Assembly (NCBI GenBank): GCA_963708545.1
Contig: CAVPUD010000082.1
Span: 1-64,000 of the forward strand
Source of the DNA: Extensimonas sp963708545
GTDB taxonomy: Bacteria; Pseudomonadota; Gammaproteobacteria; Burkholderiales; Burkholderiaceae_C
Direction: 5' to 3'
Length of the DNA stretch: 64,000 bases
The notes below the pieces were generated by a model. The model was not told where the DNA came from and did not search any database. It saw only the letters and a program-made list of their open reading frames with translations. Position numbers and translations under genes: made by a program. Positions 9,049 to 18,400 of this stretch are shown here, in pieces; within the stretch, counting starts at the first letter, position 1, and each line of letters begins with the position of its first letter.

Positions 9049-9064
9049 CTGGATACTTGCACAG
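9049..9064 (-). promoter_or_regulatory. LexA (SOS) box upstream of recA
   Basis: The 16 bases read CTGG-N8-ACAG on the plus strand (CTGT-N8-CCAG toward recA). The LexA consensus is CTGT-N8-ACAG, so 7 of the 8 defining bases match with exact spacing. The position before recA makes this convincing. Confidence 0.7.
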
Positions 9065-9127
9065 TAGTTTATGCGCGCATTGCGCAAATTTTGTGGATAA
9101 TTTGGTCAGTTTGGTTGACGAATTGCC

Positions 9128-9628
9128 GTGCGTGAAATTTCTCCTCCGACCGCTGCCGAAGATGCCTGGCGTCAGACGCACCTGGGCCGCCTGCTCGGCC
9201 ATGCGTTGCGCCGTTTCGATGCGCGCGTGCTGCAGTTGATGGCGCGCAACGTCGAGGTGCCGCTGGCGCTGTCCAACCTCGCGGCGCGCAAGCAGGTGTC
9301 GGCCGCGCACATCCACATCACGCGCCATCTGCGCCTGCAGGGCGACCGCCTGAGCGACCTGGCCGCGCGCGCGGGCATGAGCAAGCAGGCCATGGCGACG
9401 CTGGTCGATCAATGCGAGGCCTGGGGCCTGGTCACGCGCAGCGCCGACGCGCACGACGCGCGCGCGCGGCGCGTGCACTTCACGCCCACGGGGCTCGCGT
9501 GGCTGCAGGCCTTCCGCGACGCCGTGGCACAGGCCGAGGCCGAATTTCGCGCCGAAGTCGGCCCCGAAGTGGCGACCGTGGTGGCGCTGGGGCTGGAGGC
9601 TTACGCGCAGGGGCTGGAAACGCCCTGA
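9128..9628 (+). CDS. MarR-family transcriptional regulator
   Basis: A 166-residue winged-helix protein. The recognition region HLRLQGDRLSDLAARAGMSKQAMATLVDQCEAWGLV (in parts, about residues 60-95) and the wing RSADAHDARARRVHFTPTG are typical of MarR regulators that bind small ligands and palindromic operators. It is divergent from recA across a 153-base gap and is followed 113 bases later by narX on the same strand. The ligand and target are not evident; a neighbour effect on recA or narX cannot be inferred from the sequence. GTG is the annotated first codon; an alternative ATG inside would shorten it. Confidence 0.85.
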   Translation: MREISPPTAAEDAWRQTHLGRLLGHALRRFDARVLQLMARNVEVPLALSNLAARKQVSAAHIHITRHLRLQGDRLSDLAARAGMSKQAMATLVDQCEAWGLVTRSADAHDARARRVHFTPTGLAWLQAFRDAVAQAEAEFRAEVGPEVATVVALGLEAYAQGLETP

Positions 9629-9741
9629 GAACCTGTTCACGATCTTTTCATGGGGCACGCAGCGCCGTACCGTCATTCAGCGCTCCTGCGGGCCTTGCCG
9701 ATCTTTCTGCCTTTTCCCTTGCCGCGCTCTACACTGCAGCC

Positions 9742-11706
9742 ATGCGTTCCCCCGCCACCCTGACCACCAAGCTGCTCGCGCTGGGCGTGAGCTTTTTGCT
9801 GGTGGCGATGGTGTCCATCGCGATCACGCTGTGGGCGACCTGGAAGCTCGACGGCGGCGCGGCCGCAGTGAACGAGGCCGGGCGCATGCGCATGCAGACC
9901 TGGCGGCTGGCCAGCGCGGCGCAGCTGCAGACGGCGGCGCAAGGGCGCGCAGCGCTGGTGCAGCGCTTCGACGACAGTCTGCGCCTGCTGCGCACGGGGG
10001 ACGCCGCGCGGCCCCTGTTCGTGCCCTGGAACGACGAGGCCGAGGTCAGCTTCGTACAGGTGGAAAAGCGCTGGGCACAGCAGCGCACGCAATGGATGGC
10101 TGAGCCGCCGCCGACTCCCGCACAGGCCGTCGCCCTTGCGGAGGAGTTCGTCAACGCGATCGACCGCTTCGTGCTCTCGATCGAGCGGCAGCTCGCGCGC
10201 TTTACGGCCATCCTCAACCTGTTCCAGCTCGTGATGATGGCGCTGGCCATCGCGGGCGCCGTGGTCATTCTCTACACGGGGTACTTGTACGTGATCCATC
10301 CGCTGGCCAGCCTGGCGCAGGGGCTGCAGCGCGTGCAGGCGGGGGATTTTTCCGTGCGTGTCGATGTGGACAGCTCGGACGAATTCGGCCAGGTGGCGGC
10401 GGGCTTCAATCGCATGACCGAGACCCTGCAGTCGCTCTACGGCGAACTCGAAGCCAAGGTGCAGGCCAAGACGCGCGACATCGAAGCCCAGCGGGCGCGG
10501 CTCGAGGCGCTGTACGAGGTCAGCGCGCTGCTTGCCGATGCGGACACGATAGACGAGCTCGCGCGCGGCTTTGCGCGCAAGGTGCGCGAGCTGCTGCGCG
10601 CCGACGCCGCTGCCGTGCGCTGGTCGGACGAGGCGAACCAGCGCTACCTGATGCTGGCCTCGGATTGCCTGCCGCAAGAACTGGCCGAGCAGGAACGCAG
10701 CCTGCTGGCCGGCGTGTGCGCCTGTGGCAGCCTGCAGCCCGACGCGCGCACGCGCGTGATCCCCATCCTGGCACACGAGGCCGCCCCCATGCGTCTGTGT
10801 GCACGCGCGGGCTTTCAGAGCGTGGTCAGCGTGCCCATCCGGCTGCAGCACCGTTTGCTGGGCGAGTGCGATCTGTTCTTTCGCAGCGAAGTGCAGCTGA
10901 GCGCGGAAGAAACGGCCCTGCTCGACGCCCTGGCTAGCCACCTTGCCAGTGCGCTCGAGGGCTTGCGCGCCGAGGCCCTGGAGCGCGAGGCTGTGGTGAG
11001 CGAGGAGCGCGCGTTGCTGGCGCGCGAGCTGCACGACTCGATCGCGCAGGCGCTGGCCTTCCTCAAGATCCAGGTGCAGCTGCTGCGCGGTGCGGTGCAA
11101 AAAGGGCAGGCCGCGCAGGTGCAGCGCATTCTCGATGAGCTCGACGCCGGCGTGCGCGAGAGCATAGGCGATGTGCGCGAGCTGCTGGTGCACTTTCGCA
11201 CGCGCACGAACACCGACGACATCGAACGCGCGCTGCAGGAGACCCTGCGCAAATTCGAACACCAGGCGGGCGTCGCCACGCGCTTCGCGGTGCACGGGCA
11301 GGGTCTGCCGCTGCCGCCGGACGTGCAGATGCAGGTGCTGCACGTGGTGCAGGAGGCGCTGTCCAACGTGCGCAAGCACGCGCGCGCCAGCCATGTCACG
11401 CTGGAGGTGGAAAAGGGCGCGCGCTGGCAGTTCCGCGTGCGCGACGATGGGGCGGGGTTCGACGCGCAGCAAAGCCCGGGCGCATCGCACGTGGGCCTGC
11501 AGATCATGCGCGAGCGCGCCGCACGCATAGGCGCAGAGGTCCAGGTGGTCGCAGCGCCGGGGCAGGGCACCACGGTCACGCTGACGCTGCCGCCGCACCC
11601 GGTGGCGAGCGCCGCCGCTGCCACCACAGCGCCCGTTGCTCCCGAAACTCTTACGACTGCCTCCGCGCGCACCTCTCTTGAGGTGGGCCTGGACGAAAAC
11701 GCATGA
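9742..11706 (+). CDS. narX: Nitrate/nitrite sensor histidine kinase NarX
   Basis: NarX senses periplasmic nitrate and phosphorylates NarL. The ATG at 9742 gives a 654-residue protein with TM1 at about residues 11-31, the nitrate-binding P-box EAGRMRMQTWRL (residues 45-56), TM2 near 155-178, a HAMP domain, a GAF-like region with a Cys cluster (CACG and CARAG), then the HisKA_3 phosphoacceptor in ELHDSIAQALAF (His431) and a HATPase domain with EALSNVRKHA and DDGAGF. The open frame extends well upstream but that part overlaps marR and lacks similarity. The end overlaps the narL start by four bases (ATGA), indicating translational coupling. Confidence 0.95.
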   Translation: MRSPATLTTKLLALGVSFLLVAMVSIAITLWATWKLDGGAAAVNEAGRMRMQTWRLASAAQLQTAAQGRAALVQRFDDSLRLLRTGDAARPLFVPWNDEAEVSFVQVEKRWAQQRTQWMAEPPPTPAQAVALAEEFVNAIDRFVLSIERQLARFTAILNLFQLVMMALAIAGAVVILYTGYLYVIHPLASLAQGLQRVQAGDFSVRVDVDSSDEFGQVAAGFNRMTETLQSLYGELEAKVQAKTRDIEAQRARLEALYEVSALLADADTIDELARGFARKVRELLRADAAAVRWSDEANQRYLMLASDCLPQELAEQERSLLAGVCACGSLQPDARTRVIPILAHEAAPMRLCARAGFQSVVSVPIRLQHRLLGECDLFFRSEVQLSAEETALLDALASHLASALEGLRAEALEREAVVSEERALLARELHDSIAQALAFLKIQVQLLRGAVQKGQAAQVQRILDELDAGVRESIGDVRELLVHFRTRTNTDDIERALQETLRKFEHQAGVATRFAVHGQGLPLPPDVQMQVLHVVQEALSNVRKHARASHVTLEVEKGARWQFRVRDDGAGFDAQQSPGASHVGLQIMRERAARIGAEVQVVAAPGQGTTVTLTLPPHPVASAAAATTAPVAPETLTTASARTSLEVGLDENA

Positions 11707-12464
11707 CCCAACCCATTCGCCTGCTGGTGGTCGATGACCACACCCTGTTTCGCCGTGGCCTGGTCGCCCTGCTGTCGCAGGACGAGCGCTTCGCGGTCGT
11801 CGGCGAAGCGGGCGACAGTGGCGAGGCCCTGCGCCGCGCGGCCGCGTGCGCGCCCGACATGATCCTGCTGGACAACCACCTGCCCGGCGTGCGCGGGGTG
11901 GACGCGATTGCCGGCCTCAAGGAAGTGGCGCCGGCAGCGCGCGTGCTGATGCTTACCGTGAGCGAGAACGAGGAAGACCTCGTGGCCGCGCTGCAGGCAG
12001 GCGCCGACGGCTATCTGCTCAAAACCATCAACTCCGAAGACCTGAACGAATCCATCTGCAAAGTGCTCGCGGGCGAGTCCGTGGTCAGCCCCGAGATGAT
12101 GGGCAAGCTGGTCGCAGCCCTGCGCAGCAAGCCAGCGGCCGCAGCCGCAAGCAGCGCTGCGGCGCCCGGACAAGGCGCGCAGGGCGCAGCGGGCACGGCG
12201 CAAGCCCCCGCGGCCGCAGGCGCGTGCGCACTGGAGCCCGCAAGCGATGCTCTGGCGCTGCTGTCGGTGCGCGAGCGGGAAATCCTGACCCTCATCGCCG
12301 CCGGCCTGGCAAACAAGGCCATTGCGCGCGATCTGGGCATCGCCGAGACCACCGTCAAGATCCATGTGCAGCACATTCTGCGCAAGCTCAAGCTGAGCTC
12401 GCGGGTGCAGGCCGCCGTCTTTGCCGCCAGCAAAGGCTTGACGGCATCCATGAAACTGCAATAA
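11703..12464 (+). CDS. narL: Nitrate/nitrite response regulator NarL
   Basis: NarL activates or represses anaerobic respiratory genes when phosphorylated by NarX. The 253-residue product has a receiver domain with DD at 11-12, the phosphoacceptor Asp57 (ILLDNHLPG) and Lys in YLLKTI, then an unusually long Ala/Gly-rich linker (about residues 143-180), then a LuxR-type helix-turn-helix (LSVREREILTLIAAGLANKAIA, with the second helix DLGIAETTVKIHVQH). It is longer than enteric NarL (216) because of the linker. It overlaps narX and precedes the narK-narGHJI genes it presumably controls. Confidence 0.95.
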   Translation: MTQPIRLLVVDDHTLFRRGLVALLSQDERFAVVGEAGDSGEALRRAAACAPDMILLDNHLPGVRGVDAIAGLKEVAPAARVLMLTVSENEEDLVAALQAGADGYLLKTINSEDLNESICKVLAGESVVSPEMMGKLVAALRSKPAAAAASSAAAPGQGAQGAAGTAQAPAAAGACALEPASDALALLSVREREILTLIAAGLANKAIARDLGIAETTVKIHVQHILRKLKLSSRVQAAVFAASKGLTASMKLQ

Positions 12465-12586
12465 AAAAGAGCGCCAATAGCGCCATGGTGTGCGGCCTAC
12501 GCGCCGCACAGGGGGTGTGGGCAGGGCGTTCGTGCCTCGGCGCTGCTGCGGTGCAGCCCGGTCTGTGCGCGCCGAGTAGTTCTTTG

Positions 12587-12614
12587 GAACGAGGGCGGCG
12601 CCCCGCCATCGTTC
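12587..12614 (+). terminator. Possible terminator after narL
   Basis: GAACGA-GGCGG pairs with CCGCC-TCGTTC around a short loop, followed by TTCT. A second stem TGTGCGGC/GCCGCACA is at 12489-12510. The 239-base gap between narL and narK1 holds these two stems. No TTGAT-N4-ATCAA FNR site and no clear NarL heptamer cluster was seen, although one was expected. Confidence 0.4.
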
Positions 12615-12703
12615 TTCTGCCGCGGCTGCGGAGTACCATTGGCGGATGTTCAGCGCCGGGCCAAAGTCGGATAGTCCATGCATGCAAATTTGTGGAGGAA
12701 GAC

Positions 12704-14017
12704 ATGGCCAATGAATTGCACAATTCCCGCAAGGCTTGGTCGGTGCTCATCGTCAGCACGCTGGCGTTCACCGTGTGCTTCATGGTTTGGATGATGTTCG
12801 GCGTGATCGGCATCCCGATCAAGAAAATGCTGAACCTCAACGCCACCGAATTCGGCCTGCTGACCGCAACGCCGGTGCTCACGGGCTCGCTCATTCGCGT
12901 GCCGCTGGGCATCTGGACCGACCGCTACGGCGGGCGCATCGTGATGGCCATCCTCATGGCCGTCACCGTGCCGGCGATCTGGCTGATGAGCTACGCCACC
13001 GCGTTCTGGCATTTCATCGTCATCGGCCTGTTCGTGGGGCTGGCGGGCGGCGCCTTTTCGGTGGGCACGCCCTATGTGGCGCGCTGGTTCCCCAAAAACC
13101 GCCAGGGTATGGCCATGGGGGTGTACGGCGCGGGCAATTCCGGCGCGGCCGTGAACAAGTTCGTCGCCCCCGTGCTGCTCGTGGCGTTTGGCTGGACCAT
13201 GGTGCCCAAGGTCTATGCGGCCATCATGCTCGGTGCGCTGGTGCTGTTCTGGCTGTTCAGCCACCAGGACCCCGCCCATCTGGTGCCCAGCAACGTCCGC
13301 TTCAGCGACCAGCTCAGGGCCCTGAAAGACCCGCGCGTACTCAAATACTGCCAGTACTACAGCATCGTGTTCGGCGGCTACGTGGCGCTGTCGCTGTGGA
13401 TGGTGCAGTACTACGTGGGTGAATATGGGCTGGACATCCGCATCGCGGCGCTGCTCGCGGCCTGCTTCTCGCTGCCCGGCGGCGTGCTGCGCGCGATCGG
13501 CGGCGTGCTCTCGGACAAGTACGGCGCGCACAGCGTCACCTGGTGGGTGATGTGGGTGAGCTGGATCTGCCTGTTCCTGCTCTCGTACCCGCAGACGGAC
13601 TTCACTGTCGTCACCGTCAACGGCCCCACGACCTTCCATATCGGCCTCAATGTCTATGCCTTCACGGCGCTCATGGCCGTGCTTGGCGTGGCCTTTGCGT
13701 TCGGCAAGGCCAGCGTCTTCAAGTACATCAGCGACGACTACCCGAAGAACATCGGCGCCATCAGCGGCATCGTCGGCCTGGCCGGCGGCATGGGCGGCTT
13801 CATCCTGCCCATCATGTTCGGCGTGCTCATGGACTGGACGGGCATCCGCTCCAGCGCCTTCATGCTCATGTATGGCGTGGTCTGGGTGTCGCTGATCTGG
13901 ATGTATTGGACGGAAGTGCGCCACGCCGACGTGCTCGGTGGCAGCGCCGCAGCATCCGCCACCACCGCAGCAGCCTCAGCCGTCGCCCCGCGCGGGCCCC
14001 TGCGTCCGGTGCGCTGA
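12704..14017 (+). CDS. narK1: Nitrate transporter NarK1 (MFS)
   Basis: A 437-residue membrane protein with about twelve hydrophobic segments. The ATG at 12704 is preceded by an ideal GGAGGA site; the upstream open frame runs into narL. Nitrate-signature regions are GGAFSVGTPYVARWFPKNRQG and GISGIVGLAGGMGGFILPI, in the two halves of the fold (short parts quoted). The sequence type resembles NarK1, thought to be a nitrate/proton symporter, and differs from the next gene. The C terminus is a Ser/Ala-rich cytoplasmic tail. It is first in the narK1-narK2-narGHJI run. Confidence 0.9.
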   Translation: MANELHNSRKAWSVLIVSTLAFTVCFMVWMMFGVIGIPIKKMLNLNATEFGLLTATPVLTGSLIRVPLGIWTDRYGGRIVMAILMAVTVPAIWLMSYATAFWHFIVIGLFVGLAGGAFSVGTPYVARWFPKNRQGMAMGVYGAGNSGAAVNKFVAPVLLVAFGWTMVPKVYAAIMLGALVLFWLFSHQDPAHLVPSNVRFSDQLRALKDPRVLKYCQYYSIVFGGYVALSLWMVQYYVGEYGLDIRIAALLAACFSLPGGVLRAIGGVLSDKYGAHSVTWWVMWVSWICLFLLSYPQTDFTVVTVNGPTTFHIGLNVYAFTALMAVLGVAFAFGKASVFKYISDDYPKNIGAISGIVGLAGGMGGFILPIMFGVLMDWTGIRSSAFMLMYGVVWVSLIWMYWTEVRHADVLGGSAAASATTAAASAVAPRGPLRPVR

Positions 14018-14076
14018 TGCCAGCGGCAGCTGCATCGCCCCCGTTTTTGCCCCTCGTTTTTCTCGAAAGGCCCATC

Positions 14077-15435
14077 ATGGCAAGCTCTTCATCCCTGGCC
14101 ACCACGGGTGGCACCTGGCTCTCGCGTTGGGAGCCCGAGAACGACAGCTTCTGGCGCTCCGGCGGCTCCGGCCTGGCTTGGCGCACGCTGACCATCACCA
14201 CGCTCAACCTGACCATGGCGTTCATCGTCTGGTTCCTGGTCTCGGCCCTGGTGGTGCGCTTGCCGCAGATAGGCTTTCGCTTCACGCCCGGCGAGTTGTT
14301 CTGGCTCGCGGCCATGCCGGGGCTGGCGGGCGGCACGCTGCGCCTGGTGCATATGTTTCTCACACCGATGTATGGCACGCGCCGCGTGGTGAGCCTGTCC
14401 ACGCTGTCGCTGCTGGTGCCGCTGCTGGGTTGGTTTTATGCCGTGCAAAACCCTGCCACGCCCTACTGGGTGCTGATGCTGCTGGCCTTTCTGGCTGGCC
14501 TTGGCGGAGGCAACTTTTCCTCCTTCATGCCTTCCACCAGCCTGTTTTTCCCCAAGCGCCTGCAGGGCACGGCGCTGGCCATCCAGGCGGGCATAGGCAA
14601 CTTCGGCGTGTCCATCGTGCAGTTCATCACGCCCTGGATCATTGGCGTTGCGCTCTTTGGTGGTGCAGCCTTCATGGGGGCGCCGCAGACCCTCACCAAA
14701 GGCGGTGTGCAAAGCCAGGTTTACCTGCAGAACGCCGCCGCGGTGTGGATTCCGTTCGTGCTCGTCTTTGGCGTCTGTGCCTGGCTGATGCTCAAGTCCG
14801 TGCCCGTGAAAGCCAACTTCGCGCAGCAGTTCGACATCTTCCGCTCGGGGCATACCTGGAGCATGACCTCGCTCTACGTGATGACCTTCGGCGCCTTTTC
14901 TGGGTTGTCGGCCACCTTTCCGCTGCTTATCAAGCAGATATTCGGTCACTTCGAGGGCGCGCCCGACCCGCTGGCCTGGGCGTTCTACGGCCCGCTGGTG
15001 GGCTCGGCCGCGCGCGTGCTGGCCGGCCCCTTGTCCGACAGGCTCGGTGGCGCGCGCGTCACGCACTGGGCCGGCCTGGGCATGCTCGCGGCCACGCTGT
15101 GGCTCACCACGCTGACCAACCCGAGCGGTCTGGAGAGCTTCCCCGTGTTCGTGACGGGCATGCTGGCGCTGTTTTTCTTTGCCGGCGTGGGCAACGCCTC
15201 CACGTTCAAGCAAATGCCCATGCTGTTCGAGCCGCGCCAGGCGGGCGGCGTGATCGGTTTTACCGGCGCCATTGCGGCCTACGGCCCCTTCCTGTTCGGC
15301 ATGCTGTTTGCCGCATCGTTTGCCAGCTTCAAGTCTGCCACGCCGGTGTTTTATGGCCTGGCCGTCTTCTTTGCCTTCAACGTCGTGCTGAACTGGTGGC
15401 TCTATGCCCGCCGCGGCGCGGCCAATCCCTGCTGA
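14077..15435 (+). CDS. narK2: Nitrate/nitrite transporter NarK2 (MFS)
   Basis: A 452-residue MFS protein, start chosen at 14077 after AAAGG. It carries the classical NarK signature GLGGGNFSSFMPSTSLFFPK and GIGNFGVSIVQFITPW, much closer to enteric NarK than the preceding protein is, so nitrate/nitrite exchange is the likely mode. The paired symporter-type and antiporter-type carriers allow nitrate entry before and after nitrite accumulates, as established for fused NarK in Paracoccus. Here they are two separate genes 59 bases apart. Confidence 0.92.
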   Translation: MASSSSLATTGGTWLSRWEPENDSFWRSGGSGLAWRTLTITTLNLTMAFIVWFLVSALVVRLPQIGFRFTPGELFWLAAMPGLAGGTLRLVHMFLTPMYGTRRVVSLSTLSLLVPLLGWFYAVQNPATPYWVLMLLAFLAGLGGGNFSSFMPSTSLFFPKRLQGTALAIQAGIGNFGVSIVQFITPWIIGVALFGGAAFMGAPQTLTKGGVQSQVYLQNAAAVWIPFVLVFGVCAWLMLKSVPVKANFAQQFDIFRSGHTWSMTSLYVMTFGAFSGLSATFPLLIKQIFGHFEGAPDPLAWAFYGPLVGSAARVLAGPLSDRLGGARVTHWAGLGMLAATLWLTTLTNPSGLESFPVFVTGMLALFFFAGVGNASTFKQMPMLFEPRQAGGVIGFTGAIAAYGPFLFGMLFAASFASFKSATPVFYGLAVFFAFNVVLNWWLYARRGAANPC

Positions 15436-15472
15436 TTCCACGCGCCAGACCGCAGCCACCTCGGAGCCTCAC

Positions 15473-18400
15473 ATGAGCCATTTTCTCGACCGCCTAACCT
15501 ATTTCGCGCAGCCGCGCGAGACCTTTTCGCAGGGCCACGGCCAGACCAACGGTGAGGACCGCACCTGGGAAGACGCCTACCGCAACCGCTGGGCGCACGA
15601 CAAGATCGTGCGTTCCACCCACGGTGTGAACTGCACCGGCTCGTGTTCGTGGAAGATCTACGTCAAGGGCGGCATCGTCACCTGGGAGACGCAGCAGACC
15701 GACTACCCGCGCACCCGGCCCGACCTGCCCAACCACGAGCCGCGCGGTTGCGCGCGCGGCGCCAGCTACAGCTGGTACCTCTACAGCGCCAACCGCGTGA
15801 AGTACCCCATGGTGCGCGCGCGCCTGCTCAAGCACTGGCGCGCAGCGCTGGCCGTGGCGAAAAGCCCGGTCGATGCCTGGGCCAGCATCGTCGAAAACCC
15901 CGAGGCGCGGCGCGAATGGCAGCAGCAGCGCGGCCTGGGCGGTTTCGTGCGCAGCAGCTGGGACGAGGTCAACCAGCTCATCGCGAGCGCCAACGTCTAT
16001 ACCGCGAAGAAATACGGGCCCGACCGCGTGATCGGCTTCTCGCCGATCCCGGCCATGTCCATGATCAGCTACGCGGCCGGCTCGCGCTACCTGTCGCTGA
16101 TCGGCGGCGTGTGCTTGAGCTTTTACGACTGGTACTGCGACCTGCCGCCGGCCAGCCCGCAGGTCTGGGGCGAGCAGACCGATGTGCCCGAATCGGCCGA
16201 CTGGTACAACTCCACCTTCATCATCGCCTGGGGCTCGAACGTGCCGCAGACGCGCACGCCCGATGCGCACTTTTTCACCGAGGTGCGCTACAAGGGCGCG
16301 AAGACCGTCGCGATCACGCCCGACTACGCCGAGATCAGCAAACTCTGCGACCTCTGGCTGCACCCCAAACAGGGCACCGACGCCGCCGTGGCCATGGCCA
16401 TGGGGCACGTGATCCTCAAGGAGTTCTACTTCGACCGGCGCAGCAGCTATTTCGACGACTACGTGCGCCGTTACACCGACATGCCCAACCTGGTGCAGCT
16501 CGAGGAACGCACCCTGGCGGACGGCCGCCAGGTGGTGGTTCCCGGCCGCTACCTGCGCGCCAGCGACTTCAATGGCAAGCTCGGCCAGGACAACAACCCC
16601 GAGTGGAAGACCGTGGCGCTGGACCAGGACGACAAGGTCGTGCTGCCCAACGGCTCCATCGGCTTCCGCTGGGGCGCCGAAGGCCGTACCGACGCCGGCA
16701 AGTGGAACCTGGAAGACAAGGAAGCGCGCGGCGACGAGCAGGTCAAGCTCAAGCTCAGCCTGATGGAAGGCGAGGGCAGCGCGTACGAGGTGGGCTCGGT
16801 GGCCTTCCCGTACTTCGGCGGCATCGACACCCCCAACTTCACGGCCAACAAGCAGGCCAGCGCCACCGACGACGTGCTGGTGCGCCAGGTGCCGGTGCGC
16901 CGCATCAAGCTGGGCAAGGCCGGTGAAGAGCGCTATGCGCTGGTCGCCACCGTGTTCGATTTGACGGTGGCCAACTACGGCGTGAGCCGTGGCCTGCCGG
17001 GCGACACCGGCGCCACCAGCTACGACCAGGACACGCCCTACACGCCCGCCTGGCAAGAGAAGATCACCGGCGTCAAGCGTGACCAGGTGATCGCCGTGGC
17101 GCGCCAGTTCGCTGACAACGCCGACAAGACCAAGGGCAAGTCCATGGTCATCATCGGCGCGGCCATGAACCATTGGTACCACAGTGACATGAACTACCGC
17201 GGCATCATCAACATGCTGATGATGTGCGGCTGCATAGGCCAGAGCGGCGGCGGCTGGTCGCACTACGTGGGCCAGGAAAAGCTGCGCCCGCAGACCGGCT
17301 GGACGGCGCTGGCTTTCGCGCTGGACTGGGTACGCCCGCCGCGCCAGATGAACAGCACGAGCTTTTTCTACGCCCACACCGACCAGTGGCGCTATGAAAA
17401 ACTCGGGGTCGAGGAAATCCTCTCGCCGCTCGCAGACCCGTCCCAATTCGGCGGCAGCCTGATCGACTACAACGTGCGCGCCGAGCGCATGGGCTGGCTG
17501 CCCAGCGCCCCGCAGTTGCAGACCAACCCGATCCAGGTGGTGAAGGATGCGCAGGCCGCGGGCATGGACCCCAAGGACTACGCCGTCAAGGCGCTGCAGG
17601 ACGGCAGCCTCAAAATGAGCTGTGAAGACCCGGACAACCCGCTCAACTGGCCCCGCAACATGTTCGTGTGGCGCTCCAACATTCTGGGCTCCTCGGGCAA
17701 GGGGCACGAATACTTCCTCAAGCACCTGCTGGGCACCACGCACGGCGTGCAAGGCAAGGCCCTGGGCGCGGACGATGCCAAGCCCGCCGAGGTGCAGTGG
17801 CACGACAAGGCCCCCGAGGGCAAGCTGGATCTGCTCGTGACGCTGGACTTTCGCATGAGCACCACCTGCCTGTACTCCGACATCGTGCTGCCCACGGCCA
17901 CCTGGTACGAGAAGAACGATCTCAACACCAGCGACATGCACCCCTTCATCCACCCGCTGTCCACCGCGGTGGACCCGGCCTGGCAGGCTAAGTCCGACTG
18001 GGAAATCTACAAGGGCTTCGCCAAGGCCTACAGCGAGGTCTGCGTCGGCCACCTGGGCGTGGAAAAAGAACTGGTGCTCACGCCGCTGATGCACGATTCG
18101 CCCGCCGAACTGGCGCAGCCCTTCGACGTCAAGGAATGGAAAAAGGGCGCATGCGCCCTGATTCCGGGCAAGACGGCGCCTGCGATCGCCGTGGTCGAAC
18201 GCGACTACCCCAACACCTATGCGCGCTTTACCGCGCTGGGGTCGCTGATGGAAAAGATTGGCAACGGCGGCAAGGGCATTGCCTGGAACACGGTGGACGA
18301 GGTGCGCCAGCTCGCCGAGCTCAACGGCAAGGTGCGCACTGCGGGCGCCACGCAGGGCATGGCCCGGATCGACAGCGACATCGACGCCTGCGAGGTGGTG

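Noticed and set aside
12465..12703. FNR or NarL binding sites before narK1.
   Set aside because: They were expected, but no TTGAT-N4-ATCAA and no clear heptamer cluster was found by eye, so none is reported.
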